A DNA stretch of 13,571 nucleotides from Solirubrobacterales bacterium (GTDB lineage: Bacteria > Actinomycetota > Thermoleophilia > Solirubrobacterales > Solirubrobacteraceae), in assembly GCA_009781575.1 (NCBI GenBank), contig WQXW01000015.1, forward strand, positions 1 to 13,571, given 5' to 3'. The notes beneath the pieces are model-generated. The model had not been told where the DNA came from, searched no databases, and saw only the letters and a list, made by a program, of their open reading frames with translations. Within the stretch, counting starts at the first letter, position 1; every line of letters starts with the position of its first letter. This document shows, piece after piece, positions 6,297 through 13,355 of the stretch. A program made the translations under genes and the position numbers.

Positions 6297-8699
6297 TTGT
6301 CCACGCTGCGCCCCAACGCGCTTCGCGATACCACTCATGTCCGCGATCTCGCCTCCCATGTCCGGGATCTCGGCTCGTCCGAGATCTGGGAGCGCTCATT
6401 GGCCCGCTCGCGGCAGCGCCGGAGGCTGGCCGAGATCGGGCGACATGCGCAGCGCAAGCGCAAGAGCGCCTCGCTGGCGGTCAGCGCGGCGATCGCCGCG
6501 GTCCCCGCGATCGCGCGTGGCGTGGCCATGGCCGACTCCGGTTCCGGGTCCACCGGGGCGGGCAGCACCGGGACCGCCGCCAACGGGCTGCTCGCCTCGA
6601 GTGGCCGCCGGGTCGTGCTCCGCACGGGCAGCCAGGGCGAATTGGTGGCCGCCGCGCAGCGGCGGCTGAACGAAGTGCTTCCCTCCAGCCACCTCGCGGT
6701 GGACGGGATCTTCGGGCCGCTCACGCGCGGCGCGGTGCTGGAGTTCCAGCGCAACCACGCGCTGGCGCTGACCGGCGCGATCAACACCGGCACGTGGGCC
6801 GCCATGTTCAACGCCCCCGTGCTGGTGATGGGCGGGGCGCCCGAAACCGGCTCTCCGGTGGCCCACAGCGCCGCCGCCGCCGCCGGCTCACAACACGCTC
6901 CGCTCGTCAACACCACCGAAGGCACCACCGCGCCCGCCGTCGCCACGAGCGCGCAGGCCAGCGCGACAGCGGCGAACGCGTCCGCGCCCACCACCACACA
7001 GCCGGCCGGCGCCGAAGCCGCCCTCGGTAACGCCGCCAGCGGCGGCCCGGTGGCCTCGGCGGCCTCGATTGGCTCGAGCGCCGCCGACACCGGCGAAGCG
7101 GGCGGCTCCACCGCGACCGCCGGCACGGGCTCCACCACTCCCGGCAGCGGGGGGTCCAGCGCGGCCGAAGCCCCCAGCGGGGCCGGAGCCCCCAGCGGGA
7201 CCGCCGCGCCCAGCGGGACCGTCGAAACCCAGGGCCCCGGCGCGGCCGAAGCCCCCAGGACAACCAAGGCGCCCAGCTCGACCGGGGCTCCCAGGACGAC
7301 CGGCAGCAAAGCCCCACGGCCGGTTGGGGTCGTCGCGCCGGTACACCCCAGCTCGCAGCCGGCGACCTACGTTCTGACCAACGGGGTCGCCCTCCCGCTT
7401 CCCCGTCAGTACATCGCCAACCCGTATGTCGATCAGGGCGTCGACTACTCCGCGCCGGGCGGCACACCGCTCTACGCGATGGGCGAAGGCGTGATCATCG
7501 GCGAGGGGATCAGCGGTTTCGGCCCCAACGCGCCGATCCTCCGAATCACCTCCGGCCCGATGAAGGGCATGGAGGTCTACTACGGTCACGCCGGCGCGGA
7601 CATGGTTCGCGTCGGGCAGCACGTGACTGCGGGGCAACAGATCAGCGAGGTCGGCTCCGGCATCGTCGGCATCTCGACCGGTCCCCACCTGGAGATCGGG
7701 TTCTACCCCCCCGGTCCGATGGGCGGCGGGTCGCGCATGCTGTCACTCATCAACAGCCTCGCCAGTCAGCACGCGGGCACCCGCGCGCGGGCAGCGCGCA
7801 CGATCGCGCTCCGCTCGCGCAACTCGCATGCGTCGGGTCGCTTCCGCGCGCGCATAGCGACGGTCCACCTGGCAAGCGCCGTCTACGCTCAGGGAGGCGC
7901 CTCGAGCTCCAACACCTCCTCCGCCGGCGTGACCGGCGGGACCGCCGCGCCCGCCCCGGCGTCGTCGCCCCAGAGCTCGGCCCCGGCGAGCCCCAACGCG
8001 GTGGTTGCAGGCCCGACGACCAGCGGATCACCGAACGACCAGGCCGGCTCTGCCGCCGCGTCCAGCACCACCACGACGACGAGCGGCGGCACCGAAGCGC
8101 CGGCCGGCCAGCCCAGCGCCGCGGCACCGCCCAGCCCGAGCGACGTGACCAGTCAGCCGGAACCGACGGGTCAGACCACCGCCACAACACCAGCCACCAC
8201 ATCGGAAACCGGCGGCACGCCCGCGCCCACCGAGTCGCCCGAACCGGCCGCCGCTCCCACGGCCGCAGCCGCTCCGGAAGCCCCCGCCGCGCCGGCCCCG
8301 GAAGCCGCGCCCGCTCCGGCCCCGGCCACCGCTCCGGCCCCGGCCACCGCTCCCGCCCCGGAAGCGGCTCCGGCTCCAACCGCCGCTTCGGAACCCGCTC
8401 CCGCCCCGGCCACCGCTCCGGCCCCGGCCACCGCTCCGGCCTCGGCGGCTGCGCCAGCTCCGGCGGCGGCTCCTGCCCCTGCGGCCGCGCCGGCGCCGGC
8501 TCCGGTCCCCGCCCCGGCCCCGGCTCCAGCGACCGCTGCGACACCAGCCGCTGCGCCCGCTCCGGCGGCGGCGGCTCCCGCCCCTGCGGCCGCGCCGGAA
8601 CCCGCCGCCGGCCCGGGCTCGCAAGCGGGCGCGGGCGGCTCCGCAGCTCCGCCATCGACGGGTGCCTCCAGCGGTTCGTCGGGCGCAGGCAACTCGTAA
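6297..8699 (+). CDS. Secreted PG_binding_1 + degenerate M23/LytM-like cell-wall protein
   Basis: This 800-aa protein starts at TTG 6297, with Shine-Dalgarno AAAGGAG 7 nt upstream and directly after the riboswitch. A basic N-terminus (1-56) precedes a hydrophobic signal or anchor segment (about 57-79, ending near GVAMADSG). PG_binding_1 lies at about 108-172, with the marks VAAAQRRLN, VDGIFGPLTRGAVLEFQ and TWAAMF. A disordered Ala/Gly/Ser/Thr linker (about 175-350) follows, then an M23/LytM-like beta domain (about 365-475). Where M23 enzymes have H-x-G-x-D and H-x-H, this one has DQGVD (379-383) and HLE (464-466). Two of the three zinc ligands are therefore changed, while D383, H431 (YYGHAG) and H464 remain. 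It may be a non-catalytic amidase activator or scaffold, like EnvC/NlpD, or may use Asp/Glu ligands. The last 270 residues are Ala/Pro repeats, probably a wall-spanning tail. It is predicted to be repressed by c-di-AMP. Confidence 0.9.
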   Translation: MSTLRPNALRDTTHVRDLASHVRDLGSSEIWERSLARSRQRRRLAEIGRHAQRKRKSASLAVSAAIAAVPAIARGVAMADSGSGSTGAGSTGTAANGLLASSGRRVVLRTGSQGELVAAAQRRLNEVLPSSHLAVDGIFGPLTRGAVLEFQRNHALALTGAINTGTWAAMFNAPVLVMGGAPETGSPVAHSAAAAAGSQHAPLVNTTEGTTAPAVATSAQASATAANASAPTTTQPAGAEAALGNAASGGPVASAASIGSSAADTGEAGGSTATAGTGSTTPGSGGSSAAEAPSGAGAPSGTAAPSGTVETQGPGAAEAPRTTKAPSSTGAPRTTGSKAPRPVGVVAPVHPSSQPATYVLTNGVALPLPRQYIANPYVDQGVDYSAPGGTPLYAMGEGVIIGEGISGFGPNAPILRITSGPMKGMEVYYGHAGADMVRVGQHVTAGQQISEVGSGIVGISTGPHLEIGFYPPGPMGGGSRMLSLINSLASQHAGTRARAARTIALRSRNSHASGRFRARIATVHLASAVYAQGGASSSNTSSAGVTGGTAAPAPASSPQSSAPASPNAVVAGPTTSGSPNDQAGSAAASSTTTTTSGGTEAPAGQPSAAAPPSPSDVTSQPEPTGQTTATTPATTSETGGTPAPTESPEPAAAPTAAAAPEAPAAPAPEAAPAPAPATAPAPATAPAPEAAPAPTAASEPAPAPATAPAPATAPASAAAPAPAAAPAPAAAPAPAPVPAPAPAPATAATPAAAPAPAAAAPAPAAAPEPAAGPGSQAGAGGSAAPPSTGASSGSSGAGNS
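8261..8634 (+). repeat. Low-complexity Ala-Pro coding repeats in the cell-wall protein tail
   Basis: The 3' part of the gene is made of short imperfect GC-rich direct repeats coding for APAPATAP/APAPEAAP-type units. One DNA unit, GCTCCGGCCCCGGCCACCGC, recurs in tandem near 8314-8351 and again near 8407-8440. Such tracts vary in length by recombination or slippage between strains and are hard to assemble. The encoded tail is probably extended and may span the wall. Confidence 0.8.
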
Positions 8700-9005
8700 C
8701 CCAGAGGGCCCCGAGCAGTCCACCGCCCGAGGCCTTCGCGGGCCGCGCGCAGGGCGCCCGCTCCCCTCCAGCGCGGCGCGGGCGCGCGCGGGCGCGCGGC
8801 CTCGAACACACCTGTCTGAGGCGCCGTTGGGGGATTTGTTTTGGGGATTCGTTCCGCGCGGAACCAATCCTCAAAACAAAACACGAAACGGACGCTGCTT
8901 GGCCGGCACCGCCGGCGCGAGCGCCCGCCCGGAGCTCGAGCCGCGGACCGCCCCCGCAGCCCGCGGCGCGAGTGGTCGTCGTGCGATACTGCGCCGCTGG
9001 AGCGC
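8700..9005. other. 306-bp intergenic region between cell-wall gene and YihY gene
   Basis: No gene is supported. It holds a GC-only hairpin GCGCCCGC/GCGGGCGC (8754-8761 with 8778-8785, 16-nt loop) about 55 nt past the stop, without a U-tract. Repeat copy R2 (8798-8891) follows, then a GC-rich stretch with a weak GATACT (8984-8989) that could serve as a -10 for yihY but lacks a clear -35. Leftward frames crossing this region are antisense shadows of the repeat and of the Ala/Pro tail. Confidence 0.6.
8798..8891 (+). repeat. 94-bp dispersed intergenic repeat, copy R2, with 68-nt palindrome
   Basis: This is the second copy of the R1 block, ungapped and about 86% identical. Positions 8824-8891 form an exactly symmetric imperfect palindrome with 32-nt halves around GCGC. 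From outside in, the arms are CCGTT/AACGG, a 6-nt mismatched part, TTTGTTTTG/CAAAACAAA, one mismatch, GGATT/AATCC, one mismatch, and GTTCC/GGAAC. Nineteen outer and inner bases before the palindrome (CCTCGAACACACCTGTC region) are also conserved, so the unit is more than a hairpin. It starts 98 nt after the preceding stop codon, almost the same distance as R1. A MITE-like or REP-like element, an RNA processing hairpin, or a binding site are all possible. Confidence 0.87.
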
Positions 9006-9851
9006 ATGACCACTGGCGTCTTGCAGAGGCTCGATCGCGCGCAGAGGGACCGCGCCTCGCTGGCGGTTGCGGTGGCGACGGTCAAGAAGTTCTCCGACGA
9101 CCAGTCCTCGAACCTCGCCGCGATGATCGCCTTCTGGGCGTTCTTCTCCGTGTTCCCGCTGTTCCTGGTGCTCGTCACGCTCCTCGCGATCTTCCTTCCC
9201 ACCGGCGAGAAGAACTCGGTGCTCGGCCACATCGCTCAGATGTTTCCCCTGCTCGATCCGAAGACCGTCAGCGGATTGAGTGGCGCGTGGTGGACCATCG
9301 TGCTGGGGCTCGCCACCGCGCTGTGGAGCGGCTCCGGCGTGGTGCGCACCGCGCAGTTTGCCTTCAACACCGTGTGGGGCAGCGCGCCCGACCAACAGCC
9401 GGGTCTGGTCCAGCAGGTGAAGCGCAGCATTCTGGTACTGGCCACGGTCGGCTCGGGCCTCGTACTCACCACGTTCGTGTCCGGGCTGCTCGCCAGCTCG
9501 ACCAGCGGTGTGAATCTCGGCGCGCTCGGACGGGTGGGCGGCTACGTGCTGTCGGCCGCGCTCAACGTCGGCATCTTCGTGGCCGCCTTCCGGATTCTCA
9601 CCGATCGCCACGTCACCACCCACGATGTGCTGCCGGGGGCTCTCCTGTCGGGGATCGCGTTCTTCGTCCTCCAGGTCCTGTCCACCCTGATCATCTCCCG
9701 GTACCTGAAGAACGCTCAGTCGAGCTACGGACACTTCGCCACCGTGATCACGATCCTGTGGTGGTTCTATCTCCAGGCGCTGATCACCATGCTCGGCGCG
9801 CAGCTCAACGTGGTGCTCAAACAGCACGACTATCCACGCTCGCTCACGTGA
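9006..9851 (+). CDS. YihY/BrkB family multipass inner-membrane protein
   Basis: This 281-aa integral membrane protein has six predicted helices, at about 37-64, 93-113, 141-163, 178-197, 208-233 and 243-270. It carries the family marks AFWAFFSVFPLFLVLVTL near the first helix, ALWSGSGVVRTAQFAFNTVW after the second, the LPGALLSGIAF stretch and the end segment YGHFATVITILWWFYLQALI. This is the YihY/Virul_fac_BrkB family (once wrongly called ribonuclease BN), whose transported substrate is not settled. Length is normal. The frame is open upstream through the repeat. The ATG at 9006 is chosen because the preceding sequence is non-conserved and GGAG (8999-9002) lies just before it, although only 3 nt away. 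It follows the cell-wall protein in the same direction but with its own 306-bp gap. Confidence 0.92.
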   Translation: MTTGVLQRLDRAQRDRASLAVAVATVKKFSDDQSSNLAAMIAFWAFFSVFPLFLVLVTLLAIFLPTGEKNSVLGHIAQMFPLLDPKTVSGLSGAWWTIVLGLATALWSGSGVVRTAQFAFNTVWGSAPDQQPGLVQQVKRSILVLATVGSGLVLTTFVSGLLASSTSGVNLGALGRVGGYVLSAALNVGIFVAAFRILTDRHVTTHDVLPGALLSGIAFFVLQVLSTLIISRYLKNAQSSYGHFATVITILWWFYLQALITMLGAQLNVVLKQHDYPRSLT

Positions 9852-9904
9852 TCCCGCGCTCGCTGCCGAAGCGGCGCCGGCGGGCCTTTCGGTCGCGCAG
9901 GCCG
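9852..9904. terminator. Weak hairpin between convergent yihY-like and GH15 genes
   Basis: The 53-bp convergent gap contains CCGAA/TTCGG arms (9868-9892) around a GC-rich interior with GGCGCC. A T-rich run is absent on both strands, so it is at best a weak bidirectional stop. It is listed because this is the only place where the two facing transcripts could end. Confidence 0.25.
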
Positions 9905-11878
9905 CTAGCTCGCGCGCGGGGTTCCAGTTCTCGACGGATGCCACCTCTGCAGCTCCAGGTCGAGCCTGGTGGCGGCGCTGATCAACGCGAGGTGTGTGAA
10001 TGCCTGGGGGAAATTGCCCAGCAGCTCGCCACTGGAGCCGATCTGCTCGGAGTACAGCCCGAGGTGGTTGGCGTAGGTGAGCATCTTCTCGAACGCCAGC
10101 TGCGCCTCCTCCAGGTGCCCCGCCCGCGCCAGGCACTCCACGTACCAGAAGCTGCACATCGAGAACGTGCCCTCCTCGCCCTCCAGCCCGTCCGGCGCCG
10201 AGGCGGGGTCGTAGCGGTACACGAGGCTGTCCGACACCAGCTCGCTGCCGATCGCGCGCAGCGTCGAGAGCCAGCGCGGGTCGGTGGGGGCGATGAAATG
10301 CACGAGCGGCATCAGCAGCAGCGACGCGTCCAGCACATCCGAGCCCTCCGCCTGCACGAATGCTCGCCGGCGCTCGCTCCATCCGTGCGCCATCACCCAC
10401 GCGAAGATCTCATCGCGCGTGCGCGTCCAGCGGGAGAGGTCCGCGGGCAGGCCGCGGTTGGTCGCGATGCGTATCGCACGGTCCAGCGCGACCCAGCACA
10501 TCAGGTGCGAATGGGTGAACCGCTTGCGACCGCCCCGGGTCTCCCAGATGCCGTTGTCCGGCTCCTGCCAGTGATCGCACACCCATTCGATCAGCGGCAC
10601 CAGGCTGATCCAGTCGTCGTACGCGATCAGCTCGCCGTGCCCTCCGAGCGCCTGGCGCTCGGCGATGTAGATCGAGTCGAACAGATCTCCGTACACGTCG
10701 AGCTGCAGCTGGGTGGCCGCGCCGTTGCCGATCCTCACCGGGCGCGAGCCGCGGTAGCCCTCCAGGTGCGTCAGCTCGTGCTCCGTCAGACAACTGCCAC
10801 CGTCGATCCGGTACATCACGTTCAGCGGGCTGCCGCCGTCGTGGACCGCCGCCGCCGTGGAGACCTTGCGGCGGAAGCCGTTGAACGCGACCGCCTCCGC
10901 GGCGAATCCCAGGCGCGACAGCGCGTATATGGAGAACGCGAAATCGCGCACCCACGCGTAGCGGTAGTCCCAGTTGCGCGTTCCCCCGATCCGCTCCGGC
11001 AGGCCCGTCGTGGGGGCCGCCACGATCGCGCCGCTCGGCTCATACGACAGCAGCTTGAGCGTGAGCGCCGAGCGATCCACCATCTCTCGCCAGCGCCCGC
11101 GGTATGACGACTGGCGCAGCCACGAGCGCCAGAACCTCACCGTCTCATCGCCCAGCCGCTCCGCCTCGCGCGCGTCCAGCCGCGGCGCCTCTTCGCCGGA
11201 CTGCAGCACGAACGTCAGCCTCTCCCCGGCCGCGAGCCTGAACTCGGCCGCCACTCCCGCGGCGGTCCGCTCGAGCGCGACCGGCGAACCGAGCGCGAGC
11301 GCGTGGCCCCGCGCGCGAAACACCGCGCCCGCCGGCTCGAGCGCGACCTGCGGCTCGTACAGGCCATAGCCGAAGCGCGGCTCCACCTCGACACGGAAGC
11401 GCAGCGCGCCGCGGATCCCCACCACGCTTCGGATCAGCCGCTGTGGGCCACCGCCCACCGGCATGAAGTCCTGGATCTCGCTCACCCCTTCCGGCGAGAG
11501 AAAGCGGGTGATCAGCACATTGGTCTCCGGCAGATACAGCTGCTTGGTCCCCTCCAGCCGATCCTCCGGCGCGATCCGGTAGTGGCCCCCGCGGTTGCGG
11601 TCCAGCAACGCGCCGAACACGCTCGGACCGTCGAACCGATCCGGGCAGAACCAGTCGATCGTGCCGTCGCTGCCCACCAGCGCCGCGGTGTGCAGGTCGC
11701 CGATGATCCCGTGCTCGCCGATCGGCAGGTAGCCGGCCGGCCCACCCGGCCCCGCGGCCGGCGCCGCGGCCAGCCCCGCGGCCGGCGCCGCGGCCAGCCC
11801 CGCGGCCGGCGCCGCGGAGGTTGCGGAGGTCGGAGGTGTCGCGGAGATCGGGGGCGGCGTCCGGAGGCTATCGGTCAC
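9905..11878 (-). CDS. Glycoside hydrolase family 15 protein (trehalase/glucoamylase-like)
   Basis: This 657-aa cytoplasmic enzyme probably hydrolyses trehalose or another alpha-glucoside. It has the standard N-terminal beta domain beginning YLPIGEHGIIGDLHTAALVG (50-69) with GTIDWFC, then the (alpha/alpha)6 barrel with GTRNWDYRYAWVRD (299-312). The general acid is probably E446 in DNGIWE and the general base E611 in YSEQIG. This arrangement is that of actinobacterial GH15 proteins, several of which are trehalases; which sugar cannot be settled here. The frame is open to a TTG at 11953. The GTG at 11878 is preferred because GGAAGGA sits 7 nt before it and it overlaps the Fic stop by only 11 nt. 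Residues 22-46 are a PAAGLAAA repeat not typical of the family. It is likely co-transcribed with the Fic gene. Confidence 0.92.
   Translation of the reverse strand: MTDSLRTPPPISATPPTSATSAAPAAGLAAAPAAGLAAAPAAGPGGPAGYLPIGEHGIIGDLHTAALVGSDGTIDWFCPDRFDGPSVFGALLDRNRGGHYRIAPEDRLEGTKQLYLPETNVLITRFLSPEGVSEIQDFMPVGGGPQRLIRSVVGIRGALRFRVEVEPRFGYGLYEPQVALEPAGAVFRARGHALALGSPVALERTAAGVAAEFRLAAGERLTFVLQSGEEAPRLDAREAERLGDETVRFWRSWLRQSSYRGRWREMVDRSALTLKLLSYEPSGAIVAAPTTGLPERIGGTRNWDYRYAWVRDFAFSIYALSRLGFAAEAVAFNGFRRKVSTAAAVHDGGSPLNVMYRIDGGSCLTEHELTHLEGYRGSRPVRIGNGAATQLQLDVYGDLFDSIYIAERQALGGHGELIAYDDWISLVPLIEWVCDHWQEPDNGIWETRGGRKRFTHSHLMCWVALDRAIRIATNRGLPADLSRWTRTRDEIFAWVMAHGWSERRRAFVQAEGSDVLDASLLLMPLVHFIAPTDPRWLSTLRAIGSELVSDSLVYRYDPASAPDGLEGEEGTFSMCSFWYVECLARAGHLEEAQLAFEKMLTYANHLGLYSEQIGSSGELLGNFPQAFTHLALISAATRLDLELQRWHPSRTGTPRAS
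11750..11817. repeat. 24-bp tandem repeat, 2.8 copies, in the GH15 N-terminus
   Basis: A 24-bp unit, starting CCCCGCGGCCGGCGCCGCGG on the plus strand, is repeated at 11750, 11774 and 11798, the last copy partial. The two full copies are identical. It codes in frame for eight-residue PAAGLAAA-type units, so changes in copy number would keep the reading frame and alter only the length of a flexible N-terminal linker. Confidence 0.9.
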
Positions 11879-13139
11879 GAGCCCATCCTTCCAGGCCGGC
11901 AGCGCGTCGGTCGTCGAGGTCGCGTTGCGCTCCGGGGACGGTTCGAGGGACAAACGACATCATCAGCTCGCGGCGCGCCCTTACGCCTTCAGGCGTCCGT
12001 TCGATGAGACCAGCTTTGGATAGCGCATTGAGGTCCCTGGTAACGGTCTTCGGCCCCTTGTTTGCGTACGCCTGTGCCAGGTGCGGCGTCAGCGTCGAGA
12101 CCTCGGCCCGCGGTGTGTAGTCGTCGCTGGGGAGAGCGAGCACGAGGTCACGTTGGCGGCGGGGAGTGACGGTGTGCGCGTCCCCAAAGTACTCATAGAC
12201 GTAGTTGGTCCACGCTGCCTGGACAACCCATCCGTGGAGCTCGTCGAGCTGTTGCTGAAGTTCGCCAACGAACCCTTCGGCCGCATAGTCGAGGAAGCGA
12301 GTCAGCTCTCCACCGGACTTCGACGCGTGGTCGAGCTCTCTGTAGTAGCGCGAGCGGGTCGCGTTGTAGTGATTGGACAGAAGATGAGCCGCAACCGACG
12401 GAACTCCCGCGGCCGTGAGGATCGCGAACTCGATCAGTCGGGCCGTGCGTCCGTTACCGTCGCCGAATGGGTGAATCCAGGCGATATAGATGTGCGCGGT
12501 GACGGCCTTCAGCAGGGCCAACATGAAGTCCCGCTCCCCTCCGTCGTCGTCGCCTTGGAAGTCGGGCCCGTTCAGCCAGTCGCACATCCTCACAACCAGG
12601 TACTCGCAGTCCTGCGGGGGCGCCCCCCGATAGACCCCCCCGACCACAACCGCGTGGGTGCGCAGCGCCCCGGGCCGCACGTGATCGTCGACCTCGAGAT
12701 CGGCGAGAACCTGCGCGTTCAGCTCACGCAGCCGCTGGAGTGTGAGCTCCAAACGACCCCCCGCATGGATCTCCTGCTCGATGGCGGCGATCGCATGGAC
12801 CACGTTCTCGAGCTCTTGCCGAAGGTACCTCTGGCTTCGGGGGAGCTGCAGGCGGCCTTCCACCGCCGCGAGCGCCTGCTTTTCGCTCAAGGTATTGCCC
12901 TCGATCGCGGTCGTCGCGTGAGCGCCCCTCGCGAGGTAGACCCGCTCCATCTGTTCCGCCAGGCTCGGCGGGAGTGGCGTGTTCGCCAAATGGCTGCACT
13001 TCGAGCGCGCTTCGCCAACGTGGTTCCAAAACGTCCACGGCGCCTTCGTGACGTCGAGTCGGAACGTGATCCACGAGTGGCTCGCAAGATAATCCCGGGG
13101 CGTGTCCGTGTCCGCCGTAATGTCCGTTGCTGAGGCCAT
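11868..13139 (-). CDS. Fic family protein, class II, with C-terminal winged-helix region
   Basis: This 423-aa Fic protein transfers (or removes) AMP or a related nucleotide group on a protein target. It has an intact catalytic motif HPFGDGNGRTAR (223-234; H223 catalytic). Upstream is an inhibitory-helix motif TTAIEGN (76-82) of the S/T-x-x-x-E-G/N type. Because that motif precedes the Fic core, this is class II and should be self-inhibited. VVVGGVYRG (164-172) is the target-binding flap. The C-terminal part (about 325-395) contains a winged-helix-like segment (AYANKGPKTVTRDLNALSKA, then LIERTP), the usual add-on in this group. Start ATG 13139 is the first in frame after the AT-rich promoter region. 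GC content is visibly lower than in neighbouring genes, a sign of possible transfer. No antitoxin partner lies next to it. Confidence 0.93.
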   Translation of the reverse strand: MASATDITADTDTPRDYLASHSWITFRLDVTKAPWTFWNHVGEARSKCSHLANTPLPPSLAEQMERVYLARGAHATTAIEGNTLSEKQALAAVEGRLQLPRSQRYLRQELENVVHAIAAIEQEIHAGGRLELTLQRLRELNAQVLADLEVDDHVRPGALRTHAVVVGGVYRGAPPQDCEYLVVRMCDWLNGPDFQGDDDGGERDFMLALLKAVTAHIYIAWIHPFGDGNGRTARLIEFAILTAAGVPSVAAHLLSNHYNATRSRYYRELDHASKSGGELTRFLDYAAEGFVGELQQQLDELHGWVVQAAWTNYVYEYFGDAHTVTPRRQRDLVLALPSDDYTPRAEVSTLTPHLAQAYANKGPKTVTRDLNALSKAGLIERTPEGVRARRELMMSFVPRTVPGAQRDLDDRRAAGLEGWARDR

Positions 13140-13168
13140 TAGACCGCTCTATTTGCTGGGATTTCTAG

Positions 13169-13196
13169 ATTATGGAGCATTTCTTGTCCCCAGCAA
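13169..13196 (-). promoter_or_regulatory. Candidate promoter of the Fic gene
   Basis: In the leftward direction TTGCTG (13196-13191) and CATAAT (13174-13169) are separated by 16 bp. The -10 matches consensus at five of six bases, the -35 at three. It lies about 30 bp upstream of the Fic start, in the most AT-rich part of this end of the window. No strong Shine-Dalgarno is seen before the ATG. Confidence 0.45.
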
Positions 13197-13260
13197 TGTA
13201 CCATGCCCGGGCAACCCATCCCGGCACGCCCGGCGTGAGATGTGCGTCGCCGCGGGGTCT

Positions 13261-13291
13261 TTGAGCATTGCGCAGCCACACCCGGTAGGCT
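13261..13291 (+). promoter_or_regulatory. Candidate promoter of the desaturase-like gene
   Basis: TTGAGC (13261-13266) and TAGGCT (13286-13291) have a 19-bp spacer and fit the loose actinobacterial TTGA.../TAG..T pattern. They lie about 65 bp upstream of the start at 13356. Nearby, 13204-13213 is a TGCCCGGGCA palindrome. Prediction only. Confidence 0.3.
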
Positions 13292-13355
13292 GCCGCGGAC
13301 GATTGGGGGCGTCACCGCCAGTCCGGCTGCCTGTGCAACCAGAGAAAGGGTGCTG

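Noticed and set aside
8171..9232. Minus-strand ORF spanning the repeat and the Ala/Pro tail
   Set aside because: It is a Gly/Ala-rich translation of antisense low-complexity DNA. The plus strand has a real gene on each side.
8972..11107. Plus-strand open frame of about 711 codons across the YihY and GH15 genes
   Set aside because: It runs through one real gene in another frame and antisense through the other. Its composition is Arg/Gln/His-rich and has no recognisable domain.
11879..11953. Longer GH15 start at TTG 11953
   Set aside because: It would give an 86-nt overlap with the Fic gene and adds residues outside the family's conserved region. GTG 11878 has a well-placed GGAAGGA. The longer start is not excluded.
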